64,000 bases of DNA from Mycolicibacterium lacusdiani (GCF_021916785.1 NZ_JAKCFC010000010.1:124001-188000), one strand, 5' to 3'; counted from the first letter of the stretch, positions 50,754-61,197 are shown. Made by a program: numbers and translations. The notes: a model not told the origin generated them from the letters alone.

Positions 50754-51116
50754 TCAATGCCCCATTCGTAGGGCAGCCGAGCGGCCTAGTACGGCGCCGC
50801 TGGCCGCCGTTCATTCGCATCGGATTAATGCGAATCGCGCAGTCAGTATCGGGCCGTACGAGCCAGGAAACCAGCCGTGAAATATGGTTACCCGCAGGTC
50901 ACAAGCCTAAGCCGGGAAATTGTGCAGGCGCGTCAAAACTCTGCAATGACAATTTGGCTTATTAGTCCAGCGTACGAACCAGACCGGCAAAATTCGGCGC
51001 GAAATCCGACCAATTCCCCGGTTTTTCAGCAAATGGGAGATTGTGTTCAGATCGCGCAGCGACTACATCTATTACGGGCGGCGTACGGCGCCGCGATCAC
51101 ACCGAGAGGAGCAGGC
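50754..51116. other. AT-rich intergenic region between divergent genes
   Basis: 363 bases, clearly lower in GC than the surroundings (stretches such as TTGGCTTATTAG and AAATATGG), carrying the promoters of the GNAT-like gene (minus) and the MaoC gene (plus). A frame open from 50877 joins the MaoC gene but the GAGAGGAG site at 51101-51110 supports the later start. Inverted repeat at 50813-50835. Confidence 0.45.
50813..50835. promoter_or_regulatory. Perfect 8-base-arm inverted repeat
   Basis: ATTCGCAT (50813-50820) and ATGCGAAT (50828-50835) separated by CGGATTA. Strong dyad in the promoter region of the GNAT-like gene; a regulator binding site is likely, but no regulator gene is adjacent. 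Confidence 0.5.
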
Positions 51117-51569
51117 GTGAAAGTCTTCAAGGATCTGAACGAGTTTGCAGCGGCCCAGGGCAGCCAACTCGGCCCCACCGAATGGATGGAGATCAGCCAG
51201 GACCGCGTCAACCTGTTCGCCGACGCCACGGACGACCACCAGTGGATCCACGTCGATCCGGAGAAGGCAGCCGACGGCCCGTTCGGAGGCACCATCGCCC
51301 ACGGACTGCTGACGCTGTCACTGCTCCCGCACTTCTCTCACGACCTCTACCGCGTCGACGGCATCTCGCTGGCGGTGAACTACGGCTACAACAAGGTTCG
51401 CTTCATCACGCCGGTCAAGGTGGGGGCGAGGATCCGCGCCCGCGGCGAGGTGACCGCGATCAACCAGCTCGAGAGCGCGGTCCAGGCGACCACCACGATC
51501 ACCGTGGAGATCGAGGGCTCGGAGAAGCCGGCGGCGGTCGCAGAGTCGATCATCCGCTACATCGCCTGA
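51117..51569 (+). CDS. MaoC-like (R)-enoyl-CoA hydratase
   Basis: A 150-residue hot-dog-fold hydratase with the D-x4-H active site: FADATDDHQWIHVDP, then PFGGTIAHGLLTLSLLPHF. Adds water to the trans-2-enoyl-CoA in beta-oxidation or in a side-chain pathway. The GTG at 51117 is chosen because GAGAGGAG stands six bases before it. It converges on an acyl-CoA dehydrogenase gene with 13 bases between. The isolated location makes its partners uncertain; the igr-like set at 40-45 kb lacks such a hydratase, so it may serve there. Confidence 0.92.
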   Translation: MKVFKDLNEFAAAQGSQLGPTEWMEISQDRVNLFADATDDHQWIHVDPEKAADGPFGGTIAHGLLTLSLLPHFSHDLYRVDGISLAVNYGYNKVRFITPVKVGARIRARGEVTAINQLESAVQATTTITVEIEGSEKPAAVAESIIRYIA

Positions 51570-51582
51570 CGCCGGCCGGGCA

Positions 51583-52800
<1,218 letters not shown>

Positions 52801-52898
52801 TCGTCGGACTCTCCTGCTCGAGGGATGCGGCGTGCGTGCCACGAATATCATATTTTATGTTTGACGCCGACGGCTGGACTGAGAGGGGTACGACGACC
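52801..52898. promoter_or_regulatory. Divergent promoter region with AT-rich palindrome
   Basis: 98 bases between FadE (52800) and FabG (52899). It contains AATATCATATT (52844-52854), an 11-base odd palindrome, next to TTATGTTTG; the base composition is far lower in GC than around it. Likely shared promoters and an operator; the GntR at 56030 or an unlinked regulator could bind. Confidence 0.4.
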
Positions 52899-53639
52899 AT
52901 GGGACTGCTTGACGGACGCACCGCGGTGGTGACCGGCGGCGCACAGGGGATCGGCTTCGCCATCGCCGAGCGCTACGTGGCAGAGGGCGCGCGCGTCGTC
53001 CTCGGCGACCTCGATCTCGATGCCACCGAGGCCGCGGTCGGCCGGTTGGGTGGTGCCGACGTGGCTCGCGCCGTGCGGTGCGACGTCACGAAGGCCGACG
53101 ACGTCGAGGTGCTCGTCGCGGCGGCCGTCGCGGAGTTCGGTGCGCTGGACGTCATGGTCAACAACGCCGGCATCACGCGCGACGCGACGATGCGGAAGAT
53201 GACCGAGGACCAGTTCGATCAGGTGATCGCCGTGCACCTCAAGGGCAGCTGGAACGGCACCCGCAAGGCCGCCGACGTCATGCGCGAGCAGAAGCACGGC
53301 GCGATCGTGAACATCTCCTCGATCTCGGGCAAGGTCGGGCTGATCGGGCAGACCAACTACTCGGCGGCCAAGGCCGGGATCGTCGGCCTGACCAAGGCCG
53401 CTGCCAAGGAGGTCGCCCACCTGGGGGTGCGGATCAACGCCATCCAGCCGGGGCTCATCCGCTCGGCGATGACCGAGGCCATGCCGCAACGCATCTGGGA
53501 CGCGAAGCTGGCCGAGATCCCGATGGCGCGCGCAGGCGAGCCCAGCGAGGTGGCGTCGGTGGCGCTGTTCCTCGCCTCGGACCTGTCGTCGTACATGACC
53601 GGCACGGTGCTCGAAGTGACCGGGGGACGGCACATCTGA
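52899..53639 (+). CDS. FabG-like 3-oxoacyl reductase/3-hydroxyacyl-CoA dehydrogenase
   Basis: A 246-residue SDR of the FabG type: TGGAQGIG at the N-terminus, NNAGITRDATMRKM, catalytic Ser and Y-S-A-A-K (ISSISGKVG ... NYSAAKAGI). It probably works as 3-hydroxyacyl-CoA dehydrogenase in the beta-oxidation set: FabG, thiolase and FadE run in one coupled operon. ATG at 52899 is preceded by GAGAGGGG at a distance. Its stop shares one base with the thiolase start (TGATG). Confidence 0.92.
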   Translation: MGLLDGRTAVVTGGAQGIGFAIAERYVAEGARVVLGDLDLDATEAAVGRLGGADVARAVRCDVTKADDVEVLVAAAVAEFGALDVMVNNAGITRDATMRKMTEDQFDQVIAVHLKGSWNGTRKAADVMREQKHGAIVNISSISGKVGLIGQTNYSAAKAGIVGLTKAAAKEVAHLGVRINAIQPGLIRSAMTEAMPQRIWDAKLAEIPMARAGEPSEVASVALFLASDLSSYMTGTVLEVTGGRHI

Positions 53640-54856
53640 TGAACCGCGACGCCATCATCTGTGAGCCCGTCCGCACGCCGATCGGCCGCTACGGTGGAAT
53701 GTTCAAGAGCCTGACCGCGGTCGACCTCGGCGTCGCCGCACTGCGGGGGCTGCTCGAGCGCACCGGCATCGGACCGAACGACGTCGAGGACGTCATCCTG
53801 GGGCACTGCTATCCGAGCATGGAGGCCCCGGCGATCGGGCGCGTGGTCGCGCTGGACGCGGGCCTGCCTGCCACGGTGCCCGGCATGCAGCTCGACCGCC
53901 GGTGTGGCTCCGGCCTGCAGGCCGTCATCCAGGCCGCCATGCAGGTCGGCAGCGGCCAGAACGACCTCGTGGTGGCCGGGGGTGCCGAGTCCATGAGCAA
54001 CGTGGTGTTCCACTCCACGGACATGCGTTGGGGTGGCGCGAGGGGAGGCGTACGGGTGCACGACGCACTGTCGCGCGGCCGCACGACCGCGGGCGGGCGG
54101 GACTACCCCGTCCCGGGCGGCATGTTGGAGACGGCCGAGAACCTGCGTCGTCAGTACGACATCCCGCGTGACGAGCAGGACGAGCTGGCCGTGCGATCGC
54201 ACCAGCGTGCGGTGGCAGCGCAGCGCGACGGGTCGCTGGCCGAGCAGATCATCCCGGTCACGGTGTCGGGCCGCGACGTCGACACGGTGGTCGACACCGA
54301 CGAGCATCCCCGCGCCGATACCTCGGTGGAAGCGCTGAGCAAGCTGAAACCCGTTCTCCTGAAGCAGGATCCGGAGGCCACCGTGACGGCTGGCAACTCC
54401 AGCGGTCAGAACGACGCGGCATCGATGTGCATCGTGACCACCGTCGACAAGGCGGCCGAACTGGGGTTGACGCCACTGGTGCGGCTGGTGTCCTGGGTCG
54501 TGGCGGGGGTGGCGCCCAACGTGATGGGCATCGGTCCCGTGCCCGCGACGGAGGTGGCGCTGCGCAAGGCAGGGCTCGACATCGCGGACATGGACCTCAT
54601 CGAACTCAACGAAGCATTCGCCGCTCAGGCGCTGGCGGTGACGCGGGAGTGGAAGTTCGGGCCGCGCGACTTCGACCGCACCAACGTCGCCGGCTCGGGT
54701 ATCTCGCTGGGCCACCCCGTCGGCGCCACCGGCGGCCGGATGCTGGCCACGCTCGCGCGCGAACTGCACCGCCGCGACGGTCGATACGGCCTGGAGACCA
54801 TGTGCATCGGCGGCGGCCAGGGTCTGGCTGCCGTGTTCGAGAGGGTGGGCCCATGA
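53639..54856 (+). CDS. Acetyl-CoA acyltransferase (thiolase)
   Basis: A 405-residue classical thiolase. All catalytic elements are seen: Cys89 in RRCGSGLQA, NEAFAAQ, His in GHPVGATGGR and Cys in CIGGGQG near the C-terminus. It cleaves 3-oxoacyl-CoA with CoA, the last step of beta-oxidation. Translationally coupled to FabG upstream (TGATG) and to FadE downstream (ATGA). No glaring departures from the family. Confidence 0.94.
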   Translation: MNRDAIICEPVRTPIGRYGGMFKSLTAVDLGVAALRGLLERTGIGPNDVEDVILGHCYPSMEAPAIGRVVALDAGLPATVPGMQLDRRCGSGLQAVIQAAMQVGSGQNDLVVAGGAESMSNVVFHSTDMRWGGARGGVRVHDALSRGRTTAGGRDYPVPGGMLETAENLRRQYDIPRDEQDELAVRSHQRAVAAQRDGSLAEQIIPVTVSGRDVDTVVDTDEHPRADTSVEALSKLKPVLLKQDPEATVTAGNSSGQNDAASMCIVTTVDKAAELGLTPLVRLVSWVVAGVAPNVMGIGPVPATEVALRKAGLDIADMDLIELNEAFAAQALAVTREWKFGPRDFDRTNVAGSGISLGHPVGATGGRMLATLARELHRRDGRYGLETMCIGGGQGLAAVFERVGP

Positions 54857-56046
54857 CCAGGCTCGCGCAGACGGTCGGCCTGACCGACGTGCAGCGCGAG
54901 ATCGTCTCGACGGTGCGCGATTTCGTCGACCGGGAGATCATCCCGAACGCCCAGGAACTCGAGCACTCCGACACCTACCCGCAGCAGATCGTCGACGCGA
55001 TGCGCGAGATGGGGCTGTTCGGCCTGATGATCGACGAGGAGTACGGCGGACTGGGGGAGTCGCTGCTCACCTACGCGCTGTGCGTCGAGGAGCTGGCCCG
55101 CGGCTGGATGAGCGTGTCCGGCGTGATCAACACGCACTTCATCGTGGCGTACATGATTCGCCAGCACGGTACCGACGAGCAGAAGCAGCGGTTCCTGCCG
55201 CGCATGGCCACTGGCGAAATCCGTGGAGCGTTCTCGATGTCGGAGCCCGAGCTGGGTTCCGACGTCGCAGCCATCCGTACCAGGGGCGTCCGCAGGCCCG
55301 AGGGTGGTTACGCGATCACCGGCCAGAAGATGTGGCTCACCAACGGTGGCAGCTCGAGTCTGATTGCGGCGTTGGTCAAGACGGACGAGGGCGCAGACAA
55401 GCCACACCGCAACCTGACGGCGTTCCTGATCGAGAAGCCGCCCGGTTTCGGCGAGGTGGCTGCCGGGCTGACTATTCCGGGCAAGCTCGACAAGCTCGGC
55501 TACAAGGGCATCGACACCACCGAGCTGATCTTCGACGGGTACGTCGCCTCCGATGACGATGTGCTCGGCAACGCTCCTGGCCGTGGCTTCGCCCAGATGA
55601 TGGACGGCGTGGAGGTGGGCCGGGTCAACGTGTCGGCCCGTGCTTGCGGGGTGGCGTTGCGGGCGTTCGAACTCGCGGTGCGATACGCCCAGCAGCGCAG
55701 CACCTTCGGCAAGCCGATTGCCGACCACCAGGCGATCGCGTTTCAGCTCGCCGAGATGGCGACCAAGGTCGAGGCGGCGCATTTGATGATGGTCAACGCC
55801 GCCAGGCTCAAGGACTCCGGTGAGCGCAACGACGTCGCGGCGGGCATGGCGAAGTACCTGGCCAGTGAATATTGCATCGAGGTCACCCAGCAGAGCTTCC
55901 GCATCCACGGCGGCTACGGCTACTCCAAGGAGTACGAGATCGAACGGCTGATGCGCGACGCGCCGTTCCTACTCATCGGCGAGGGCACCAGCGAGATCCA
56001 GAAGACCATCATCAGCAAGAACCTCCTCCATGAATACCGACTCTGA
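54853..56046 (+). CDS. Acyl-CoA dehydrogenase
   Basis: A 397-residue FadE: FSMSEPELGSDVAA, QKMWLTNGGSS, QRSTFGKPIADHQAIAFQLAEMA and the C-terminal GEGTSEIQKTIISK with the catalytic Glu in place (IGEGTSEIQ). Start inside the thiolase stop (ATGA). The last 17 bases overlap the GntR gene start, so the set FabG-thiolase-FadE-GntR is one operon with translational coupling. Confidence 0.93.
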   Translation: MTRLAQTVGLTDVQREIVSTVRDFVDREIIPNAQELEHSDTYPQQIVDAMREMGLFGLMIDEEYGGLGESLLTYALCVEELARGWMSVSGVINTHFIVAYMIRQHGTDEQKQRFLPRMATGEIRGAFSMSEPELGSDVAAIRTRGVRRPEGGYAITGQKMWLTNGGSSSLIAALVKTDEGADKPHRNLTAFLIEKPPGFGEVAAGLTIPGKLDKLGYKGIDTTELIFDGYVASDDDVLGNAPGRGFAQMMDGVEVGRVNVSARACGVALRAFELAVRYAQQRSTFGKPIADHQAIAFQLAEMATKVEAAHLMMVNAARLKDSGERNDVAAGMAKYLASEYCIEVTQQSFRIHGGYGYSKEYEIERLMRDAPFLLIGEGTSEIQKTIISKNLLHEYRL

Positions 56047-56737
56047 GCCGGCCTTCGCGGCGCGGCCGCAACTCTCCGACGACGTCGCGCGCTACGTCCG
56101 TCGGCGAATCTTCAACGGCACCTTCGCTGCCGGGGTGTACCTGCGCCTCGATCAGCTGGCCGCCGAACTCGGCATCAGCGTCACCCCGGTGCGGGAGGCG
56201 CTACTGAACCTGCGGGCCGAGGGTCTGCTCGTCCAGCATCCGCGGCGCGGCTTCATGGTGCTCGAGGTGACCGCGCGCGACATCGCCGACGTGGCGGGGG
56301 TGCAGGCGTTCATCGGTGGAGAGCTGGCCGCGCGGGCCGCGATCAACATCACCGACGACCAGCTGGCGTCGCTCAAGGCCGTACAGGACGAACTCGAACG
56401 GGCCTACGAGACCGACGATCTCGAGCGGACGGTGCGGCTCAACCACGAGTTCCACCGCACCATCAACGTCGCCGCCGGGTCGCCAAAGCTGACGCACGTG
56501 ATGTCGACCATCACGAGATATGCGCCGGAGTCGGTGTTCCCGACGCTGGAGGGCTGGCCAACGCAGTCGATCAGGGACCATCGTCGGGTCATCGCCGCCT
56601 TCGAGCGCCGCGATGCCACCCGGGCCCGGACGGCGATGGCCGAACACTTCACCATCGGCGTCGCGCCCTTGACCGAGCACCTGATCGAGCGCGGCGTGAT
56701 CGCCGCGGCCCCACCCTCGGAAGCGGCGGGGTCGTAG
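56030..56737 (+). CDS. GntR family (FadR/FCD) transcriptional regulator
   Basis: A 235-residue regulator: winged helix (about 15-75, LDQLAAELGISVTPVREALLNLRAEGLL) and an FCD ligand-binding domain (ELAARAAINI ... HEFHRTI ... DHRRVIAAFERRD, with His ligands for a metal). Such FadR-type regulators usually respond to acyl-CoA or organic acids. It is last in the beta-oxidation operon and just upstream of two inverted repeats in front of the monooxygenase gene, so it probably controls the downstream unit. Confidence 0.92.
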   Translation: MNTDSEPAFAARPQLSDDVARYVRRRIFNGTFAAGVYLRLDQLAAELGISVTPVREALLNLRAEGLLVQHPRRGFMVLEVTARDIADVAGVQAFIGGELAARAAINITDDQLASLKAVQDELERAYETDDLERTVRLNHEFHRTINVAAGSPKLTHVMSTITRYAPESVFPTLEGWPTQSIRDHRRVIAAFERRDATRARTAMAEHFTIGVAPLTEHLIERGVIAAAPPSEAAGS

Positions 56738-56746
56738 GGCTCGCTT

Positions 56747-56780
56747 TCTGACACTTGTCAGAAATCGTTGACGGGCGTCA
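56747..56780. promoter_or_regulatory. Two inverted repeats upstream of the FMO gene
   Basis: TCTGACA-CT-TGTCAGA (56747-56762, perfect 7-base arms) and TGAC-GGGC-GTCA (56769-56780, 4-base arms) lie between the GntR gene and the monooxygenase. Both share TGAC/GTCA, as in many GntR and TetR operators. Either the adjacent GntR or the EthR-like TetR is the likely ligand. Confidence 0.55.
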
Positions 56781-56822
56781 GAAGGCGCTGATAGTGTCCG
56801 CCGCAGACCCCGAGGAGCGGCC

Positions 56823-58175
56823 GTGACCCCCACCCTTCCGCGCACCGCTGTCATCGGCGCGGGCATCAGCGGTCTCACGGCAGGCAAGATGCTCAAGGAC
56901 TACGGCGTGCCGTACACCACCTTCGAGACGTCGGACCGGATCGGCGGGAACTGGGCGTTCGGCAACCCGAACGGGCGCAGCAGCGCCTACCGATCGCTGC
57001 ACATCGACACCTCCCGCCAGCGGTTGTGCTTTCGCGACTTCCCGATGCCCGACCACTACCCGTCGTTCCCGCACCACACCGACGTCAAGGAGTACCTCGA
57101 CGCGTACGCCGACACCTTCGGACTGCTGGAGAACATCGAGTTCGGCAAAGGCGTCGAGCACGCGGCGCATCGCGACGGCGGTGGGTGGGAGATCACCGAC
57201 CAGGCAGGCAACCAGCGCGACTTCGACCTGCTGGTGGTCGCCAACGGCCACCATTGGAATCCGCGGCTGCCCGACTTCCCGGGTACGTTCACGGGCACGG
57301 CGTTTCACTCGCACCACTACGTCGATCCGCATCAGCCGATGGAGCTGACCGGCAAGCGAATCCTCGTCGTGGGCCTCGGCAACAGCGCTGCGGACATCAC
57401 CGTCGAACTGTCGTCGAGGGCACTGCAGAACGAGGTCACGCTGTCGACCCGGTCGAGTGCCTGGATCGTGCCCAAGTACATCGCGGGACGCCCGGGGGAC
57501 ACCCTGTGGCGCACCAGTCCGCACCTGCCGCTGTCGTGGCAGCGCAAGGCACTGCAGCTGGTGGCGCCCGCCATGGGCGTCGACCCGACGAAGTACGGAC
57601 TGCCCGCCCCGAATCACAAGCTCTTCGAGGCACATCCGACCCAGTCGGTGGAACTGCCGCTGCGGCTGGGCTCGGGTGACGTGACGCCCAAGCCGAACGC
57701 CGAGCGGCTCGACGGCGACACCGTGCACTTCGTCGACGGCACCGCAGGCCAGTTCGACGTCATCGTCTACGCGACCGGTTACGACATCACGTTCCCGTTC
57801 TTCGACGCCGAATTCCTCAGCGCCCCCGGCAATCGAATCCGGCTGTACAAGCGGATGTTCGTGCCGGGTCTCGACGACGCCGTGTTCATCGGCTTCGCGC
57901 AGGCGATACCGACGCTGTTCCCCTTCGTCGAGTGTCAGTCGCGGTTGTTGGCCTCCTACGCCGTTGGTCGCTACGCGCTGCCGCCGGTGACGGAGATGGA
58001 ACGCGTCATCGACGTCGACCAGCGGCTGTACACCGGGCACTGCACCGACTCGGCGCGACACACGCAGCAGGTGGATTTCTTCCACTACGAGCACGACATG
58101 CGCACGCGTGAGCTGCCCGCAGGTCTCAAACGGGCCGGAAGCCGTTCGCCTTGGGCGCGATTGGCGTCGGTATGA
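56823..58175 (+). CDS. Flavin monooxygenase (FMO-type, Baeyer-Villiger-like)
   Basis: A 450-residue FAD/NADPH enzyme: FAD motif GAGISG (12-17), FMO signature F156-x-G158-x3-H162-x3-Y166 (FTGTAFHSHHY), NADPH motif GLGNSAAD, and DVIVYATGYD near the C-terminus. FMOs of this sort oxygenate N or S or perform Baeyer-Villiger insertion. The EthR-like gene overlapping its end recalls the EthA/EthR pair of M. tuberculosis, and the hydrolase after it could cleave an ester product. GTG at 56823 with GAGGAG seven bases before. Confidence 0.9.
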   Translation: MTPTLPRTAVIGAGISGLTAGKMLKDYGVPYTTFETSDRIGGNWAFGNPNGRSSAYRSLHIDTSRQRLCFRDFPMPDHYPSFPHHTDVKEYLDAYADTFGLLENIEFGKGVEHAAHRDGGGWEITDQAGNQRDFDLLVVANGHHWNPRLPDFPGTFTGTAFHSHHYVDPHQPMELTGKRILVVGLGNSAADITVELSSRALQNEVTLSTRSSAWIVPKYIAGRPGDTLWRTSPHLPLSWQRKALQLVAPAMGVDPTKYGLPAPNHKLFEAHPTQSVELPLRLGSGDVTPKPNAERLDGDTVHFVDGTAGQFDVIVYATGYDITFPFFDAEFLSAPGNRIRLYKRMFVPGLDDAVFIGFAQAIPTLFPFVECQSRLLASYAVGRYALPPVTEMERVIDVDQRLYTGHCTDSARHTQQVDFFHYEHDMRTRELPAGLKRAGSRSPWARLASV

Positions 58176-58810
58176 GGTCTCCCACCGACCGCCGTCCGGC
58201 GCAGCGCAGTGACGACCGCCGTGAGGCCATCCTCGATGCGCTCGACCGCTGGCTGCGCGAGGAGAGCCTCGAGGCGGTGAACATCGCCGAGATCTCGAAG
58301 CAGGCAGGCGTCAGCCGCTCGGCGTTCTATTTCTACTTCGAGAACAAGGGTGCGGCGGTCGCCGCGCTCATGGAGCGCATGGTCGACGAGGTGTTCGACC
58401 TCAACGACGTGTTCACCGCGGCGGGCGGTCCACCCGAGCAGCGGATCAGGGCGATGCTCGAGGGTCTGTTCGGCAGCTGGGAGCGGCACCGGCACATGTT
58501 CAAGGCGATGCTCGACGCGCGGGGCTCCAGCGCGTCGGTGCGCGACATCTGGGATCAGGCGCGCGAGTCGTTCGTGGAGCCGGTCGCTGACATGATCCGC
58601 GCCGAACGCGCCGCGGGCACTGCGCCGGGCGGGGTGGCCCCGGAAGTCCTGGCGTCGGTTCTGCTGGAACTCAACGACCGCCTGCTCGAACGACTCACGC
58701 TCGGCGGGCCGCTGTCGCGCGATGACCTGATGGCAGGCGGCACCGCCGTGTGGCTCAACGCCATCTACGGCGTCTGCGAGCCCTCGAAGCGTTCGGAGGA
58801 GACGGCGTGA
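58172..58810 (+). CDS. TetR family regulator, EthR-like
   Basis: A 212-residue TetR protein: SDDRREAILDALDRWLREESLEAVNIAEISKQAG..., helix-turn-helix NIAEISKQAGVSRSAFYFYFENKGAA with the FYFYF seen in EthR, and a C-terminal domain with GTAVWLNAIYG resembling EthR's IWVTSIYG. It overlaps the monooxygenase stop (ATGA) and the hydrolase start (GTGA), so all three are co-translated, unlike the divergent EthA-EthR of M. tuberculosis. It probably represses the operon by binding the inverted repeats at 56747-56780. Confidence 0.9.
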   Translation: MRSPTDRRPAQRSDDRREAILDALDRWLREESLEAVNIAEISKQAGVSRSAFYFYFENKGAAVAALMERMVDEVFDLNDVFTAAGGPPEQRIRAMLEGLFGSWERHRHMFKAMLDARGSSASVRDIWDQARESFVEPVADMIRAERAAGTAPGGVAPEVLASVLLELNDRLLERLTLGGPLSRDDLMAGGTAVWLNAIYGVCEPSKRSEETA

Positions 58811-59766
58811 CCCGCACCGACGTCGCATTCACCTCCCACGGCGTCACCTGCGCCGGCTGGCACTTCCGCAGCGACTCGGACGCGCTGACCGGACCCGACG
58901 GCCGACCCATCGTGGTGATGGCGCACGGGTTCGGCGGCACCATGGACTCTGGGCTGCAACCGTTCGCCGAACGCCTCTGCGACGCGGGCATCGACGTGCT
59001 GACGTTCGACTACCGCGGGTTCGGCGCGTCCGATGGTGAACCGCGGCAGACGATCTCGATCCGGCGACAGCAGCAGGACTTCCACGCCGCCGTCGACGCA
59101 GCCCGAGCGCTGGACGGCGTGGACGCGGCGCGCATCGGCCTGTGGGGTTCGTCGATGGCCGGCGCGCACGTGTTCCAGGTGGCGGCCGACCGCACCGACG
59201 TCGCCGCCGTCATCGCGATGACGCCGTTGACCAGCGGCCTCGCGGCGGGTCGCGCGTCGATCGGTGAGCGCAGCGTCCTGACCGCCCTGAAGTGGACCGC
59301 CGACGGCGTCGCCAGCAAGGTCGCCGTGCGCCGCGGCGGCAAGCCCAGGACCATGCCGCTGGTCGCGCGGCCGGGTGAGATCGGTGCGCTGGCGCTCGAC
59401 GGTGCCTACGAGAGTTACACGTCCATGGCCGGACCGACGTGGCGCAACGAAATCGACGCCTCGGTGGGGTTGGAGATCGGCGCGATCCGGACGACGGCCG
59501 CCGCCAAGCGGATGCGTGCGCGACTGCTGGTGCAGATCGCGGACTTCGACCGCTACGTGCCCGCCGAATCCGTCGCGAAGACCGCCGTCCACGGCAGGGC
59601 GGTGGTGCACCACTACCCGTGCGACCACTTCGACGTGTGGCCCGGCCACGACTGGCACGCGCGCGCCGCCGCGGATCAGGTGGCGTTCCTGCGCAGGGAG
59701 TTCGCGGTGGGCAGGGCGGAGTCGATCAGCGGGGCCGGTACCACGCAGCCACGTCGGCAGGCTTGA
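58807..59766 (+). CDS. Alpha/beta hydrolase
   Basis: A 319-residue cytosolic hydrolase with the oxyanion loop MAHGFGGTMD, nucleophile S116 in GSSMAG, and a C-terminal His in CDHFDVWPGHDW. It resembles the dienelactone-hydrolase/acyl-esterase type (X-Pro dipeptidyl-peptidase-like cap). Third gene after the monooxygenase and TetR; a natural role would be to hydrolyse the ester formed by Baeyer-Villiger oxidation. GTG start overlaps the TetR stop. The last 41 bases overlap the convergent acyl ligase gene. Confidence 0.9.
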   Translation: MTRTDVAFTSHGVTCAGWHFRSDSDALTGPDGRPIVVMAHGFGGTMDSGLQPFAERLCDAGIDVLTFDYRGFGASDGEPRQTISIRRQQQDFHAAVDAARALDGVDAARIGLWGSSMAGAHVFQVAADRTDVAAVIAMTPLTSGLAAGRASIGERSVLTALKWTADGVASKVAVRRGGKPRTMPLVARPGEIGALALDGAYESYTSMAGPTWRNEIDASVGLEIGAIRTTAAAKRMRARLLVQIADFDRYVPAESVAKTAVHGRAVVHHYPCDHFDVWPGHDWHARAAADQVAFLRREFAVGRAESISGAGTTQPRRQA

Positions 59767-61192
59767 CCTTCATCGCGGCGTTGCGCGGCAACGTGCCGAT
59801 CGCGACCGCCACCGGAACGTGGTGACTTGGCAGCGTGTCGCGCACCAGGGCCTTCAGCTCGTCCTCGGTGGGTGCGGGCGCGCCATGGCGCAGTTCGACG
59901 GCGGCGAAGGGGACGTCGCCGAGGAGGCGGTCGGGCACGCCGACCACGCACGCGTCGAGGACGGCGGGGTGCGCCAGTAGCGCCCGCCGGACGGTCTCGG
60001 GCAGCACCTTGAACCCGCCGCGGTTGATCGCGCCGTCGGCGCGGCCGTGCAGCGTGATGAAGCCGTCGGAGTCGATCGACGCGAGGTCGGTGGTGCGCTG
60101 CCAGTGCGGGCCCATCACCTCTACCCGCGCCTCGAGCAGTCCTACCGCGCTCGTCGGCATTTCGCGTCCGGAGTCGGCGTCCACGATCCGGACTTCGACG
60201 CCGGGCAGTGCCCGGCCTGAGCTGTCGAGCTTCTCCGCGCCCCACCGGGCGCGTAGGTCCGGTGTCCACGCGCAGATGGATCCGGCGAATTCGGTTGCGC
60301 CATAGGCCCACAGCACCGGAATCCCGAAGCGGCGCTCGAACTCCTCACGCAGCTCGCGTTCCAGCGGACCCGACCCGCCCACGACGCACTGCAGCGAGGA
60401 CAGATCGGCGGGGTCGACGTCGGCGTCGAGCAGCATGCGCACGATCGCGGGCTGGACGGCGGTGCGGGTCAGGCGGTAGGTCCGCACGGCGCGCACCCAT
60501 TCGGCCACGGTGAACTTCTCCAGCAGCACCATTCGCTTGCCGACGAAGGGTGCTGCCAGCAGCTGGCACACGCCGATGCTGCCGAACGGCCAGAACACCA
60601 GGTCGGGCGGATCGTCCGCGAACAATTGGTGCCCGTGCGTCATGCTGAGCACGGTGTGCGCCAGCACTGCGGTGGGGATGGGAATCCGCTTGGGCGCGCC
60701 GGTGGTGCCGCTGGTCAGCACATGGATGCCCGCTTCGGCGAGGACGGGGTCGGATATTGCGGCGCCGCGCGCGTGCAGGGTATCCACCGTCGCCGAGGTC
60801 AGCGAGATGGCGGCGCTGCCGGTGCCTCGGGCTGCGGCGACGACCGGGTCGGTCCAGTCCTCGGGGTCGGCAAGCACTGCGGCGAGCCGAAGTCGCTGCA
60901 CGTCGGCGGCGATGGCCGTGGGCGACTGGTAGGAGTACACCATCACCACGGGGCGGCCCGACGAAATGAAGTTCAGCAGCGCCGCCGCATGGGGCAGCCG
61001 GTTGCGCACGACCACCCCGACCGGCTCGCCGGGACGCACCCCCGCCCGGTCGAGAGCATCGTCGAGCGTCGCCCGGTACGCGGCGATGTCGTTGCCGGAA
61101 AACCACTTTCGGTCGAACTCGATGAAGGCGGCAGGCCCGTAGCTCGCCAGCCCGGTGGCCAGCGTCTCAGCGAATTCCCGACGAGCGCTCAT
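59726..61192 (-). CDS. Acyl-CoA synthetase (ANL family)
   Basis: A 488-residue AMP-forming ligase with P-loop TSGTTGAPKR, YGATEFAGS, GRADGAINRGGFKV and C-terminal Lys motif NAAMKVKPADV, where the usual Thr-Gly-Lys is replaced by Met-Lys-Val but Lys remains. Shorter than typical FadDs. Last gene of an operon with two other ANL ligases and an SDR. Convergent with the hydrolase, overlapping by 41 bases. Substrate unknown. Confidence 0.9.
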   Translation of the reverse strand: MSARREFAETLATGLASYGPAAFIEFDRKWFSGNDIAAYRATLDDALDRAGVRPGEPVGVVVRNRLPHAAALLNFISSGRPVVMVYSYQSPTAIAADVQRLRLAAVLADPEDWTDPVVAAARGTGSAAISLTSATVDTLHARGAAISDPVLAEAGIHVLTSGTTGAPKRIPIPTAVLAHTVLSMTHGHQLFADDPPDLVFWPFGSIGVCQLLAAPFVGKRMVLLEKFTVAEWVRAVRTYRLTRTAVQPAIVRMLLDADVDPADLSSLQCVVGGSGPLERELREEFERRFGIPVLWAYGATEFAGSICAWTPDLRARWGAEKLDSSGRALPGVEVRIVDADSGREMPTSAVGLLEARVEVMGPHWQRTTDLASIDSDGFITLHGRADGAINRGGFKVLPETVRRALLAHPAVLDACVVGVPDRLLGDVPFAAVELRHGAPAPTEDELKALVRDTLPSHHVPVAVAIGTLPRNAAMKVKPADVAAWYRPR

Positions 61193-61197
61193 GGCGG

